NCBI GenBank assembly: GCA_046726375.1
Contig: JBKPAJ010000017.1
Coordinates: 62,001 to 126,000 of the forward strand
DNA length: 64,000 nt
Direction: 5' to 3'
Source of the DNA: DASPWV01 sp046726375
GTDB taxonomy: Bacteria > Acidobacteriota > Vicinamibacteria > Vicinamibacterales > UBA2999
Both the position numbers and the translations under genes were made by a program. Shown in pieces: positions 49,519 to 61,599 of this stretch. The notes below the pieces were generated by a model. That model did not search any database. It saw only the letters and a program-made list of their open reading frames with translations, and was not told where the DNA came from. Every line of letters begins with the position of its first letter. The first letter of the stretch is position 1.

Positions 49519-50424
49519 CTATTCGGTTCGAAGCACCTCGGCCGGCGTGCGTTGCAGGGCACGTCGGGCAGGGAAAAGGCGGCAGCCGCTGTGACCTCAG
49601 AAGCAGAAGGGACGTCAGCACGACGGTTTTCGGGTCCCGCGCCGGCACTTCGTAGAGAAGGGTTTCCAGGCCCCGGGTCGCGGCGAAACTCGCACCGGCG
49701 CCCAGGACGACGCCCACGGCCGCCGTGACGACCCCCTGTCGTAGCACCAGACGCAGCAAGGAGCCAGGTTCGGCGCCAATAGCGGCGCGGATGGCAAGCT
49801 CGCGTGAGCGTGCCGACGCCGCGGTGGCGCTCACACCGTAAAAGCCGACGGTTGCCAGAATCAGCGCGAGCGCGGCGAGCGCGAACAGCATCCCGGTCAT
49901 CGCTCGCTGCCGATCGGTCGAGCCGTGCACCATCGCGCTCGTCGTTTGGATGTCGCGCGCGGGTCGCTGCGGATCGACTTCCGCAACGACACGTTCGACC
50001 GCCCGAGCGCGCGCGCGAGGATCGCCATCGACGAGGACGAAGAAGCCGGCGAAGCTCCACGCGGTTTGGGCGTAGGGCGAATACATCTGCGGGATCGGTT
50101 TCGTTCACGGCCAGGGGCTGGAAGCGGTTTGTCGTCCACGGCATAGCGGCGCGTCGCACGCATGTCGCCCATTGGTGCGTAGGCGCCCATGGCGGCCTGC
50201 CGGACGCCGGGTAGCGAACGAAGCCGCTCCGTGACGGCGTTTGCGAAACGGACGCGATCGCTCGCCTCGCGATAAGGCGCCATCGGTAGGACCACACCAA
50301 ACGTGAGAACACCTTCGGTGCGGAAGCCGGGATCGACCGCCGCCAGGCACGCGGCGCTTTGCAACATCAGGCCCGCAACCACCAGCAACACGAGGGCGGC
50401 GGCCGCAAACGCTCTGGTATGCAT
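49519..50424 (-). pseudogene. remnant of an ADOP permease
   Basis: Three reading-frame pieces reassemble the second half of an ADOP permease. The first has a membrane helix and VDPGFRTEGVLTFGVVLP...YREASDRVRF (50424 to about 50110). The second has YSPYAQTAWSFAGFFVLVDGDP and FtsX helices (RSRELAIRAAIGAEPGSLLRLVL), and the terminal ARRALQRTPAEVLRTE followed by stop at 49521-49519 is in yet another frame. Between the first two pieces roughly 90 residues of the periplasmic domain are missing. The N-terminal half is absent altogether, replaced by tandem repeats at 50441-50522. Clearly decayed relative to the intact copy at 32.2 kb. Confidence 0.85.
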
Positions 50425-50440
50425 CCCAAACGTCCTGCCG

Positions 50441-50522
50441 GCGTCCCATCTGCGTCCTATCTGCGTCCTATCTGCGTTCTATCTGCGTTTCATCGGCGTC
50501 CATCTGCGTTCCATCTGCGTCC
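50441..50522. repeat. ATCTGCGTCC tandem repeat
   Basis: About seven imperfect 12-base units (CATCTGCGTCC, TATCTGCGTTC and variants) run head to tail from the broken edge of the ADOP remnant to the stop of the amidohydrolase. Units directly abut, without spacers. Confidence 0.75.
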
Positions 50523-51844
50523 TAACCAAACGCCCGCGCCGCAAGCGCCTCGGCTTCGCGGCGCGCCTCGTCGGCAATGAGGGACGCATCCTCGCGTGTC
50601 AGACGGAAATCGTCGACGAGGATCTCGCCGTCCACGATCGTGGTACGGACATCGGTCGGACGGGCGGAGTAGACGAGCGCCGAGAATGGGTCGGGACTCG
50701 TGGCGAGATGCGCGCGATCGCGATCGACGATGATCAGGTCGGCGCGTTTGCCGATCGCGATCGATCCAAGCTCGTCCTGGAGGCCGAGCGCGCGTGCACC
50801 CTCGCGCGTCGCCATCGCCAGCACGTCGCGCGCGCCGAGTACGCCCGGGCGGCGTCGCGCGGCTTGCAACGTCGCGGCCAGGCGCATTTCGGCAAACATG
50901 TCGAGCTGGTTGTTGCACGCCGCACCGTCGGCGCCGAGGGACACGGATATACCGCGTGCGCGCATCTCGACGACTGGCGCGATGCCCGATCCGAGCTTCA
51001 GATTCGAGCCCGGGCAATGCGAAACCTTGACCTGACGTTCCGCGAGAACCGCCTGTTCGCTGTCATCCACCCATACGCAGTGCGCGAGACATAGGCGCGG
51101 TGACGCCAGGCCAAGGTCGTCAAAGTAAGCGACGTTGCTGCGGCCAGTCATCGCTCGGACGAGCGCGATCTCGTCGCGATTCTCCGACGCATGGGTGTGG
51201 ACGAGAAGGTCACGCGCGTGCGACAGACGTCCGACTTCTTCGAGCAGTTGGCGGGAGCACGACACGGCGAAGCGCGGCGCGAAAGCGGCCCGCAGGCGGC
51301 CGTTGGCACGGCCATGCCAGCGTGCCGCGAGCGCCAGGCTTTCGTCGACCGATGCCCGTGTCGCTTCCAGAAGCCGTTTGGGGACTTCGGCGTCCGAATC
51401 GAGCATGCACTTGCCGACAACCGCGCGCATGCCCGTTGGTTCGAGCGCCTCGAACACGGCATCGGTGTCGTGCACCGTTTCCATCGTGAGCGCAGTCGTG
51501 GTGCCGCCCAACAGCAGCTCAGCGGACGCCAGCCGCGTGGCAGCGCGCAGTGACGCCGGCGTGTGCGCCGCCTCCATCGGCCAGACGCGTTGCTTGAGCC
51601 ATTCGAGCAGCGCCAGATCGTCGGCGTAGCCGCGAAAGAGCGTCTGGCACAGATGAAGATGAGTGTGGATGAATCCGGGGAGCAGGTAATTGCCCGCCGC
51701 GTTGATCGTCCGCTCGGCACGCGCGTTGCCTGCGTTGCCGACCGCGGCGATGCGGCCGCTTGCAATCAACACGTCGCCCTCGATCACATCGAGCGCGTCG
51801 TTCATGGTGAGGATTGTGGCGTTACGAACTAAGAGAGAGTGCAC
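50522..51844 (-). CDS. amidohydrolase, guanine/SAH/atrazine-type deaminase
   Basis: A 440-residue metal-dependent deaminase of the TrzA/AtzA/guanine deaminase family. Metal ligands: GFIHTHLHLCQTLFRG (HxH), LLVHTHASEN, the LAHCVWV His and the Asp of SLGADGAACNNQLD; composite beta domain ends at IVDRDRAHLATSPDP. Probable substrates are aminated purines or S-adenosylhomocysteine-like molecules; the adjacent xdhC makes a purine role reasonable. I use GTG 51844 (HSLLVRNATILTMND follows); frame continues upstream only through GGCGCACC repeats. Confidence 0.85.
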   Translation of the reverse strand: MHSLLVRNATILTMNDALDVIEGDVLIASGRIAAVGNAGNARAERTINAAGNYLLPGFIHTHLHLCQTLFRGYADDLALLEWLKQRVWPMEAAHTPASLRAATRLASAELLLGGTTTALTMETVHDTDAVFEALEPTGMRAVVGKCMLDSDAEVPKRLLEATRASVDESLALAARWHGRANGRLRAAFAPRFAVSCSRQLLEEVGRLSHARDLLVHTHASENRDEIALVRAMTGRSNVAYFDDLGLASPRLCLAHCVWVDDSEQAVLAERQVKVSHCPGSNLKLGSGIAPVVEMRARGISVSLGADGAACNNQLDMFAEMRLAATLQAARRRPGVLGARDVLAMATREGARALGLQDELGSIAIGKRADLIIVDRDRAHLATSPDPFSALVYSARPTDVRTTIVDGEILVDDFRLTREDASLIADEARREAEALAARAFG

Positions 51845-51894
51845 TGCAGCTCTCGCACCCGGCGCACGCGCCGCACCTGGCGCACCCAACGCGC
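51845..51894. repeat. GGCGCACC word repeat
   Basis: Between the amidohydrolase and xdhC lies CGCACCCGGCGCACGCG-type sequence, several imperfect GGCGCACC copies. It leaves the upstream frame open and misleads start choice. Confidence 0.45.
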
Positions 51895-52734
51895 CTATCG
51901 CACCTCAGGCACCTGTAACTTCGGCATCCAGCGGAGAGACGCCCCTGCCACGGCTTCGCGCTTGCCGCGGCGCACGGCGATGAGCTCGGCGACGATCGCG
52001 ACGGCAATTTCCTGAGGCGTGACGGCGCCGATGTCGAGGCCGATCGGCGCGTGAATGTGCTCGAGCTGATCGACTCGCATGCCTTCTTCCACCAGCACAT
52101 CGTAAATGCGCTTGACCTTGGCGCGGCTGCCGATCAGCCCGAGATAGCGGAGCCGCTGGGATGCGAGCGCGCGCAGCGCGTCGAGGTCGTGCCGGTGGCC
52201 GCGCGTGACGATGACCGCGTAGGCCGAAGCCGGAAGCGTGGTGCGCGCGAGCCACGACGGAATATCGTCCACGACGATGCTGGTGGCGTCGGGAAAGCGC
52301 TCGCGATTCGCGAACTTCTCACGATCGTCGATGACGTGAACCTGGAAGCCGGCCTCGTGCGCGACCCGCCCCACAAACTGTCCGACATGTCCGGCACCAA
52401 AGACATAGACAGCAGGCGAGGGCTCGATCGGCTCGACGAATATCTCCATCTGACCGCCGCAGATGAGTCCCGATTCCGCCGCGAAGTCGTCCGCAAGCTC
52501 GTAACGGACGGTGCAGGGCTTCCGCGATTTGATTGCCTCGCGCGCTTTCCACAGCGCTTCGTTCTCGTAGCAGCCGCCGCCGATGGTGCCAACGGTGTGG
52601 CCGTCGCTGTAGACGAGCATCTTCGCGCCAACACGTTGCGGTGTGGACCCGTTGGCGGAAACGATGGTGACGAGGGCGACTTCTTCGCCGTTTTTGAGGG
52701 CTTCGCCCAACGCGGCGAAAACTTCGTGGTTCAC
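51895..52734 (-). CDS. xdhC: XdhC/CoxI-family protein
   Basis: A 279-residue molybdenum-cofactor maturation protein. XdhC binds Moco and promotes its sulfuration and insertion in xanthine dehydrogenase. Motifs: N-terminal EVALVTIVSANGSTPQRVGAKMLV, GTIGGGCYENEALWKAREAI, SGLICGGQMEIFVEPI; C-terminal Rossmann AVYVFGAGHVGQFVGR, VTRGHRHDLDALRALA, YLGLIGSRAKVKRIY and HAPIGLDIGAVTPQEIAVAIVAELIA. No Mo-hydroxylase subunits lie here, so the client is elsewhere. GTG start at 52734 with TATAAT seven bases upstream. Confidence 0.88.
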   Translation of the reverse strand: MNHEVFAALGEALKNGEEVALVTIVSANGSTPQRVGAKMLVYSDGHTVGTIGGGCYENEALWKAREAIKSRKPCTVRYELADDFAAESGLICGGQMEIFVEPIEPSPAVYVFGAGHVGQFVGRVAHEAGFQVHVIDDREKFANRERFPDATSIVVDDIPSWLARTTLPASAYAVIVTRGHRHDLDALRALASQRLRYLGLIGSRAKVKRIYDVLVEEGMRVDQLEHIHAPIGLDIGAVTPQEIAVAIVAELIAVRRGKREAVAGASLRWMPKLQVPEVR

Positions 52735-52741
52735 TACGTGA

Positions 52742-52747
52742 ATTATA
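52742..52747 (-). promoter_or_regulatory. -10 box placing xdhC transcription at its GTG
   Basis: A perfect TATAAT on the minus strand ends seven bases before GTG 52734, so transcription should start at or one base from the start codon. Upstream is a GGGCGGGCGGGC run with no -35. Confidence 0.55.
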
Positions 52748-52764
52748 CGGGCGGGCGGGCTGAT

Positions 52765-52890
52765 GGCGCTGGTGAGGCTGGTCAGCCAGGTGGGGGGCAG
52801 GTACGGCAGGGTAGGGGATTACCCAGATTGCTGAATCTGGGTAACGGCCGCCGCGCCGCACCCACTTGCCTTACGCGCCCGCCCTACCTG
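52765..52890. repeat. GGCAGGTA(C)GG word repeat around a perfect hairpin
   Basis: GCTGGTGAGGCTGG and GGCAGGTACGGCAGGG copies on the left face CCCTACCTGCCCTACC on the right. Between them a perfect hairpin: TTACCCAGATT (52819-52829), GCTG, AATCTGGGTAA (52834-52844). No T-run, so not a classical terminator, though it sits where the penicillin-binding protein message would end. Confidence 0.65.
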
Positions 52891-52892
52891 CC

Positions 52893-55292
52893 CTACCAGC
52901 GATGCAGCTCGCACACCGACAGCGGCTCCGTCCCCGCCAGAAACGCCTCGCTCGTCACGCGCGGGCACGTGGGTGTCGCGAGCTGTCCGGTGTCCTTGTC
53001 GATCTCAACGAAACTGATCCCCTCCGGCGCCTCGAAGCTGCGATTGCCGTGGCCCGCCAGGGCGCGCTTCATGAAGTCGGTCCAAACCGGCAGCGCCGCT
53101 TGTGTGCCACTCAGACCAAGCGGCGTGTTGTCGTCGAACCCGACCCAGACGACGGTCAAGAGCTCCGGCGTGAATCCGACGAACCAGGCGTCGCGCAGAT
53201 CGTTGGTCGTCCCCGATTTTCCCGCCGCGTCGAGCGAAAAGCCGTTGCCGCGCGCGCTCGCGCCGGTGCCCTCGTTGAGCACGCTCCGCATCATGTTGGT
53301 GACGAGGAACGTGCTGGTCGCGCGCGCCACCGTTGGACCGGACTCTTCCTTCGGCACGAACGAATCCTCGCCGCTTGCGATGCGCGCGACCGCGCGCAGC
53401 GGCCGGATGCTGCCGCCATTTGAGAACAACGTGTACGCCGTGGCCACTTCAATCGGCGTCAGCTCGAACACGCCGAGCGCGATCGAGGGATACGCCTGCA
53501 ACGCGCTTTTGCCGACGCGCGTCAGTTTCCACAAGTTGGCAACACGATCGAATCCCGTCTGTTCAGCAACTTTGATCGTCGCGACATTTCTCGAAAGAGC
53601 CAACGCGCGCCGAAGCGTGACTTCGCCGTCGTACTCGTCCTCGTAATTGCGTGGCGTCCATTCCTGTTGGCCGTACGTCCACGTTGTCGGCTCATCCCAC
53701 ACCATCGTCGCCGGGGTCAGGTCCGCATGGCCTTCTTGCGCGGCTTTTTCGAAGGCGGCGAGATAGACAAATGGCTTGAACGTGGATCCCGGCTGGCGGC
53801 GCGCCGCGCTCGCGCGATTGAATTGCGACTGGTTGTACGAACGGCCGCCGACGAGCGCGAGAATCTCGCCGCTCCGCGGATCAACGGCGACGAGCGCCGC
53901 TTGTGCACGCTGCGCCGGCCGTTTTCGGCGCCTGGAAAGGATGTCGTCCACGCGCGCCATACCCTCGCGCACGGCATCCTGTGCGTAGCGCTGCAGGTTG
54001 AGATCCAGCGTCGTAAACACGTCGAGCGCACCCGGCCGTTGCGTGATGCCTGGGAAGCTGGTCTGCAGTTCCTCGCTCAGATAATCGACGAAATAGGGTG
54101 CCTCGTTGTCCACAGAGCGCGTCAACACGGTCACCGGATCGTTCGACGCCCGCTCCGCCGCGTCGACAGTCACGAATGCCGCTTCGGCCATGGCGCGCAG
54201 CACGACGTCGCGCCGCTCCTTCGCGCGCGACCCGAACGGAGAATGCAGCGACGGATTTTGAATCACGCCCGCGATCAGCGCGGCTTCCGACAGCGAGATG
54301 TTCGACACATCCTTGCCGAAGAAGATCCGCGCCGCCTCGGGCACGCCGTGCACCGCAAACGAACCTCGATTGCCGAGATACACGTCGTTGAGATACAGCT
54401 CGAGAATCTCGTCCTTCGTGGCCTGGGTCTCGAGGATGACCGCCATGAACATCTCGAGTGCCTTGCGGCGGTACGAACTGAGCGAACGTCCACGCGTGCC
54501 GCTTTGCAGCTCTGCATTGAATTCCGCGCTCAGAAAGAACATCCGCGCCAGCTGCTGCGTGATCGTGCTTCGTCCCACCGGGTAGCGGCGATCGCTCGTC
54601 AAATTGGTGAAGATAGCCGCCGCGAGACTGATCGGATCGAGACCAGGATGCGCGTAGAAACGATGATCTTCGATAGCAAGCACGGCCTGCAGCATGCGCG
54701 GAGGGATAGCGGCGAGCGGCACTCGCCTTCGCTTCTCACGCGATCCCGTGACGAGCGCCGTCAGCATCGGCGCATCGAGCGTGACCTCGTCCACGGCACG
54801 CTTGGCAACTTCCAGACGCTCGAGACGAGCGGGCGGTGGCGGCGGCGCCTTGGCGGCGGGCTTATCACCGGCTTTCGCAGGACGCGCCTGAGGAAAGACC
54901 ACGCGGACGACGCGACCAGCATGATCGCCGCCGCGCGGCAGCACATTAATCACCGCAGGCTCAACCGCAAACTCACCAGGACGGTTGACCCGCGATCGTT
55001 CGGTGTAGCCGATGTCGTTGAGACGTGCGATGAGCTCGGCGGCGCTCATCCCTTGACTAGTGTGAAGCGTCAGCGGGCGCGCAAAAACGCGGGGAATGAC
55101 GCGATCACGCTCGCCGTGCAGCCGCGCCTCGATGAGGCGTGAAAACTGGATGTAGTAATACGTGAGGAACAGCGTAATCAGGAGCGCTGGTCCGCCAATC
55201 ACCAGCAGGAGGAAGAGCCGCCACTTCCCTTTCGGAATCCGGATTCGCCAGCCGCGAATTCGTCTCGGCGTTCGCGGTTTGGCTCTCGCCAT
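52893..55292 (-). CDS. class A penicillin-binding protein (PBP1b-like)
   Basis: A 799-residue bifunctional murein synthase. Basic cytoplasmic N-terminus, one membrane helix (LFLLLVIGGPALLITLFLTYYY), a UB2H-like segment (RLHGERDRVIPRVFARPLTL, as in PBP1b), the GT51 transglycosylase (IEDHRFYAHPGLDP, GRSTITQQLARMFF, ELYLNDVYLG) and the transpeptidase with SxxK in QPGSTFKPFVYL, SRN in ALSRNVATIKVA and KSGTTNDLRDAWFVGFTP. It polymerises and crosslinks peptidoglycan in the periplasm. One base separates it from the bshC stop. Confidence 0.94.
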   Translation of the reverse strand: MARAKPRTPRRIRGWRIRIPKGKWRLFLLLVIGGPALLITLFLTYYYIQFSRLIEARLHGERDRVIPRVFARPLTLHTSQGMSAAELIARLNDIGYTERSRVNRPGEFAVEPAVINVLPRGGDHAGRVVRVVFPQARPAKAGDKPAAKAPPPPPARLERLEVAKRAVDEVTLDAPMLTALVTGSREKRRRVPLAAIPPRMLQAVLAIEDHRFYAHPGLDPISLAAAIFTNLTSDRRYPVGRSTITQQLARMFFLSAEFNAELQSGTRGRSLSSYRRKALEMFMAVILETQATKDEILELYLNDVYLGNRGSFAVHGVPEAARIFFGKDVSNISLSEAALIAGVIQNPSLHSPFGSRAKERRDVVLRAMAEAAFVTVDAAERASNDPVTVLTRSVDNEAPYFVDYLSEELQTSFPGITQRPGALDVFTTLDLNLQRYAQDAVREGMARVDDILSRRRKRPAQRAQAALVAVDPRSGEILALVGGRSYNQSQFNRASAARRQPGSTFKPFVYLAAFEKAAQEGHADLTPATMVWDEPTTWTYGQQEWTPRNYEDEYDGEVTLRRALALSRNVATIKVAEQTGFDRVANLWKLTRVGKSALQAYPSIALGVFELTPIEVATAYTLFSNGGSIRPLRAVARIASGEDSFVPKEESGPTVARATSTFLVTNMMRSVLNEGTGASARGNGFSLDAAGKSGTTNDLRDAWFVGFTPELLTVVWVGFDDNTPLGLSGTQAALPVWTDFMKRALAGHGNRSFEAPEGISFVEIDKDTGQLATPTCPRVTSEAFLAGTEPLSVCELHRW

Positions 55293-56942
55293 TTAGATCG
55301 TGAGCACCCAGTGATGCCCCATTTCGAGCGGCAAATCTTCCAATAATCGATCGACGAGCGCCGGACCGAATCGATTCAGAAACCACACGAAGCCCACCGC
55401 ACGCTCCTGCGGCTGCCCATGCGGAAAGGTGAGCGCCTGGGTGCGATGAAATTGCCGCCTCAGCGTTTCGTCGCGACGTTTCGCGGCCTGAATCACCTTG
55501 TTATGCAGCGTCTTCAGATCGTGCTGCATGCGTCCCCGCGTCGACTGCACCGCGCCTTCCAGAGTGGGATCGATTTGTGGGACCGCTGTCGCCACGCTCG
55601 CCATGCGTTCCTCTATAGACGCCGCGACGCCCGTGATGGCCTGTTCCACCGTTGGCGGCAACTGATCCTGCAGCAACTGATTGAGCGCCGCTTCATCCTG
55701 CGGCTGCAATGCTTCGAACAGCCGCTGATATTTCGTAAGGAATCGTAATGTCGCGGAGTCGACCAGGGTGGCGGTGGCACGCTGATACATCAGCGGCATG
55801 GGGACATGAAAGCGGGTGTAGATCTCTTTGAGCTGGCCAAGATACGCCAACTCATTGGGCCCCGCGACGTAACAGATTGTCGGAAACAGTGTGTCCTGCA
55901 CGATCGGGCGCAGGAGCACGTTTGGACTGAAGTGTTGTGGCGCCTCGTTCGCCTCGCGCACAAGCGCTGCGAGGGTGGTTTGCCGTTCGCCGACCGTCGC
56001 CTGCGTTCCGGAGACCCGGATCGCATGTCGGCCATCGTTCAGATAGAAGAGGGCGACGGCGCCGTCGTGCGGCGTGACCTGCGAGTGATAGCCGGCGGCG
56101 ACCAGGGCATTTCCAGCCTTTTCGGCCAACCGCGCCGTTTCTGCCGGCGTGGACAGCTCGCGCGTGAAGATCTCGCGGGCGATCGGTTTCGCGGCGGGAT
56201 CAGAAGAATCGAACACGACCAGTCCACGGTCCCCTAGAACGGCCTCGAGCCACCTGCCGAAGGCCTCCGCCATTCCCACGCCCGGACGGTACGCGCGTTG
56301 AAGCGACTCGATCAGCGCCGCGCGAAACTCGGTGTCCGGCAGCCCCGCGCGAAGCTCGTCGAGCGCGCGCGAAATACTGTCGTCGAGCGTGAGGCGGCCA
56401 ATGGGCAAGGCGCCAGCGCCCTTCAAATCGCGAAGCGCGACGGTCCGCGGCTCGAGCTCCGCGTTGAGAACCGTAGTGCTGCTCACCTCGGGCCAGTCGT
56501 GATCGTCGGCGTCGATCCAGAACACGGGTACAACCTGCACGCCGTGCGCGCGCTGAATCTCGTGCGCGAGCTTCATCGCGGTGAGCGCTTTGAGCAGTGT
56601 GAAAAGCGGTCCGCCAAAGAGGCCGGCCTGCTGGCCGGTGATGATCACGACGGTGCGGGGATCCGCCAGGTGTGCAGCTTCGGCGCGCGCGGCCGCGGGC
56701 GCCTGACGCCGCTCCTGTTGCGCGGCAACAACCCGCGCGATCGCGTCGGGCGAGCCGCCGTGTCCGTGGCAACGGCGAATCGCGTCGGCCCACGCTTGCG
56801 GACTGGCCGGATCACCCGCGAAGTACGGGGCAACGCGGTCATACGCGAAGGCGTAATCGGCGGCGAGGCGTCGAATCCAGGGAAAGCGGCGGATGTCGAC
56901 TGCGAGCGCTGTAGCAGTCGCGGACGTGCTGTCGGAATGCAC
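55293..56942 (-). CDS. bshC: BshC, putative bacillithiol cysteine ligase
   Basis: A 549-residue BshC-family protein, the proposed last enzyme of bacillithiol synthesis, adding Cys to glucosaminyl-malate. Traits: TVVIITGQQAGLFGGPLFTLLKALTAMKLA, PVFWIDADDHDWPEVSST, VSPNVLLRP-like FSPNVLLRPIVQDTLFPTICYVAGPNELAYLGQLKEIY and the coiled-coil region before the C-terminus NRFGPALVDRLLEDL. Together with other Acidobacteria it suggests bacillithiol as a low-molecular thiol. bshA and bshB are not in the window. The start is GTG 56942; a TTGACA lies at 56981-56976 but with a weak -10. Confidence 0.9.
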   Translation of the reverse strand: MHSDSTSATATALAVDIRRFPWIRRLAADYAFAYDRVAPYFAGDPASPQAWADAIRRCHGHGGSPDAIARVVAAQQERRQAPAAARAEAAHLADPRTVVIITGQQAGLFGGPLFTLLKALTAMKLAHEIQRAHGVQVVPVFWIDADDHDWPEVSSTTVLNAELEPRTVALRDLKGAGALPIGRLTLDDSISRALDELRAGLPDTEFRAALIESLQRAYRPGVGMAEAFGRWLEAVLGDRGLVVFDSSDPAAKPIAREIFTRELSTPAETARLAEKAGNALVAAGYHSQVTPHDGAVALFYLNDGRHAIRVSGTQATVGERQTTLAALVREANEAPQHFSPNVLLRPIVQDTLFPTICYVAGPNELAYLGQLKEIYTRFHVPMPLMYQRATATLVDSATLRFLTKYQRLFEALQPQDEAALNQLLQDQLPPTVEQAITGVAASIEERMASVATAVPQIDPTLEGAVQSTRGRMQHDLKTLHNKVIQAAKRRDETLRRQFHRTQALTFPHGQPQERAVGFVWFLNRFGPALVDRLLEDLPLEMGHHWVLTI

Positions 56943-57032
56943 CGGTGGCCTACTGTCTCAGACGCTCGCGGACACTGTCAAGTTACAGAGCCGACACGCG
57001 TTAGCTGACCTGTGGCGAATGAAATTGCATGG

Positions 57033-57038
57033 TAAGAT
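57033..57038 (+). promoter_or_regulatory. candidate -10 for carAB
   Basis: TGG directly before TAAGAT makes an extended -10-like TGGTAAGAT. The leader to ATG 57154 would be about 110 bases, long enough for regulation, but I recognise no riboswitch or attenuator in it. Confidence 0.35.
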
Positions 57039-57153
57039 CGCCGCCACCGGTGTCCGGGCAAGGTTCACGCACCCGCGGTCCATTGCCGTCACAGGTTCGA
57101 CACCGCTCGAACCGTTCCACTCGATTCTTCGTCCCAGGAGGTCACGCGTCGGA

Positions 57154-58293
57154 ATGAACGCGATTCTCGCTCTCGAAGACGGTACGTCGTACAGAGGCGT
57201 TTCAGCCGGTGCGCCCGGTGAAACATCAGGCGAAGTCGTGTTCAACACGAGCATGACAGGCTATCAGGAAGTTCTGACCGACCCGTCGTACGCGGGACAA
57301 ATCGTCACGATGACAGCGCCGCAGATCGGCAACTACGGCATTGCGGCGGCGGACGAGGAGTCGGGAGCGCCGAAGGTTGCGGGCTTCGTCATGCGCGACC
57401 CGTCGCCGATTGCGAGCAACTGGCGATCGCAGGGGACGCTGCGCGACTATCTCACGCGGCATGGCATCGTGGCGATCGGCGACGTCGACACCCGCGCGCT
57501 CACGCGCAAGCTCCGCTCTGCAGGCGTGATGCGGGGCGTCATCGCTACAGGGGCAGCGCTCGATTCCGACTGGCTGGTCGCCAAAGCCCGCGCGATTCCG
57601 CGGATGGAAGGCGCCGACCTCGTGCGCGACGTGACCTGCGCCACCGCGTACGACTACAAGCTGACACTCGCCGACACCGTCGCGGAGGCGACCTTCGGGG
57701 TCATGCCGCAGAAGCGCGCGAAGCGGCCGCTGCGCGTGGCGGCCTACGACTACGGCATCAAGCTCAATATTCTTCGCCGCCTGGCTGCGCACGGCTGCGA
57801 CGTGCGCGTGTTTCCGGCGTCCACGCCCGCGGCCGATCTACTCGTGTGGGAACCGGATGGCATCTTCCTCAGCAACGGTCCTGGCGATCCGGCCGCGGTG
57901 ACCTACGCGATCGACAACGTGCGCACGCTCGTCGACAACGCCGCGCGTCCCATCTTCGGCATCTGTCTCGGCCATCAACTGCTTGGCCTCGCGTTGGGCG
58001 CCGAAACCTACAAGTTGAAATTCGGGCACCGCGGTGCCAATCATCCCGTCAAGCAGCTCGATAACAGCAAAATCGAAATCACATCGCAGAACCACGGCTT
58101 TGCGGTCGATCCCGATTCCTTGCCGGCCAATGTGCGCGTGACGCATCTCAATCTCTACGACGGTACGGTTGAAGGGTTGAGCCACGTGCACAAACCCATC
58201 TACTCGGTGCAGTACCATCCCGAGGCGTCGCCCGGTCCCCACGACGCCGACTACTTGTTCCAGCAGTTCATCGAGGAGATGGAAAAGCGATGA
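57154..58293 (+). CDS. carA: carbamoyl-phosphate synthase small subunit
   Basis: A 379-residue glutaminase subunit that passes ammonia to CarB. N-terminal domain: ALEDGTSYRGVSAGAPGETSGEVVFNTSMTGYQEVLTDPSY; the triad GATase has Cys in PIFGICLGHQLLGLA and His/Glu in SVQYHPEASPGPHD. I take ATG 57154, preceded by AGGAGGT (57136-57142), over the open upstream frame. carB follows after 33 bases. Confidence 0.95.
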   Translation: MNAILALEDGTSYRGVSAGAPGETSGEVVFNTSMTGYQEVLTDPSYAGQIVTMTAPQIGNYGIAAADEESGAPKVAGFVMRDPSPIASNWRSQGTLRDYLTRHGIVAIGDVDTRALTRKLRSAGVMRGVIATGAALDSDWLVAKARAIPRMEGADLVRDVTCATAYDYKLTLADTVAEATFGVMPQKRAKRPLRVAAYDYGIKLNILRRLAAHGCDVRVFPASTPAADLLVWEPDGIFLSNGPGDPAAVTYAIDNVRTLVDNAARPIFGICLGHQLLGLALGAETYKLKFGHRGANHPVKQLDNSKIEITSQNHGFAVDPDSLPANVRVTHLNLYDGTVEGLSHVHKPIYSVQYHPEASPGPHDADYLFQQFIEEMEKR

Positions 58294-58326
58294 CCGCGCT
58301 CGACGTTCGGCTGTCAGCTTACGGCA

Positions 58327-61599
<3,273 letters not shown>

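Noticed and set aside
50441..50522. CRISPR-like short repeats
   Set aside because: Units of about 12 bases abut without spacers and vary; no cas genes are near.
56943..57153. N-terminal extension of CarA or leader peptide
   Set aside because: The frame is open upstream, but the sequence before ATG 57154 has no CarA homology and contains a candidate -10; a good ribosome-binding site supports 57154.
57039..57153. Pyrimidine- or arginine-responsive riboswitch/attenuator before carA
   Set aside because: No T-run terminator, PyrR-like stem or leader peptide with Arg codons could be identified.
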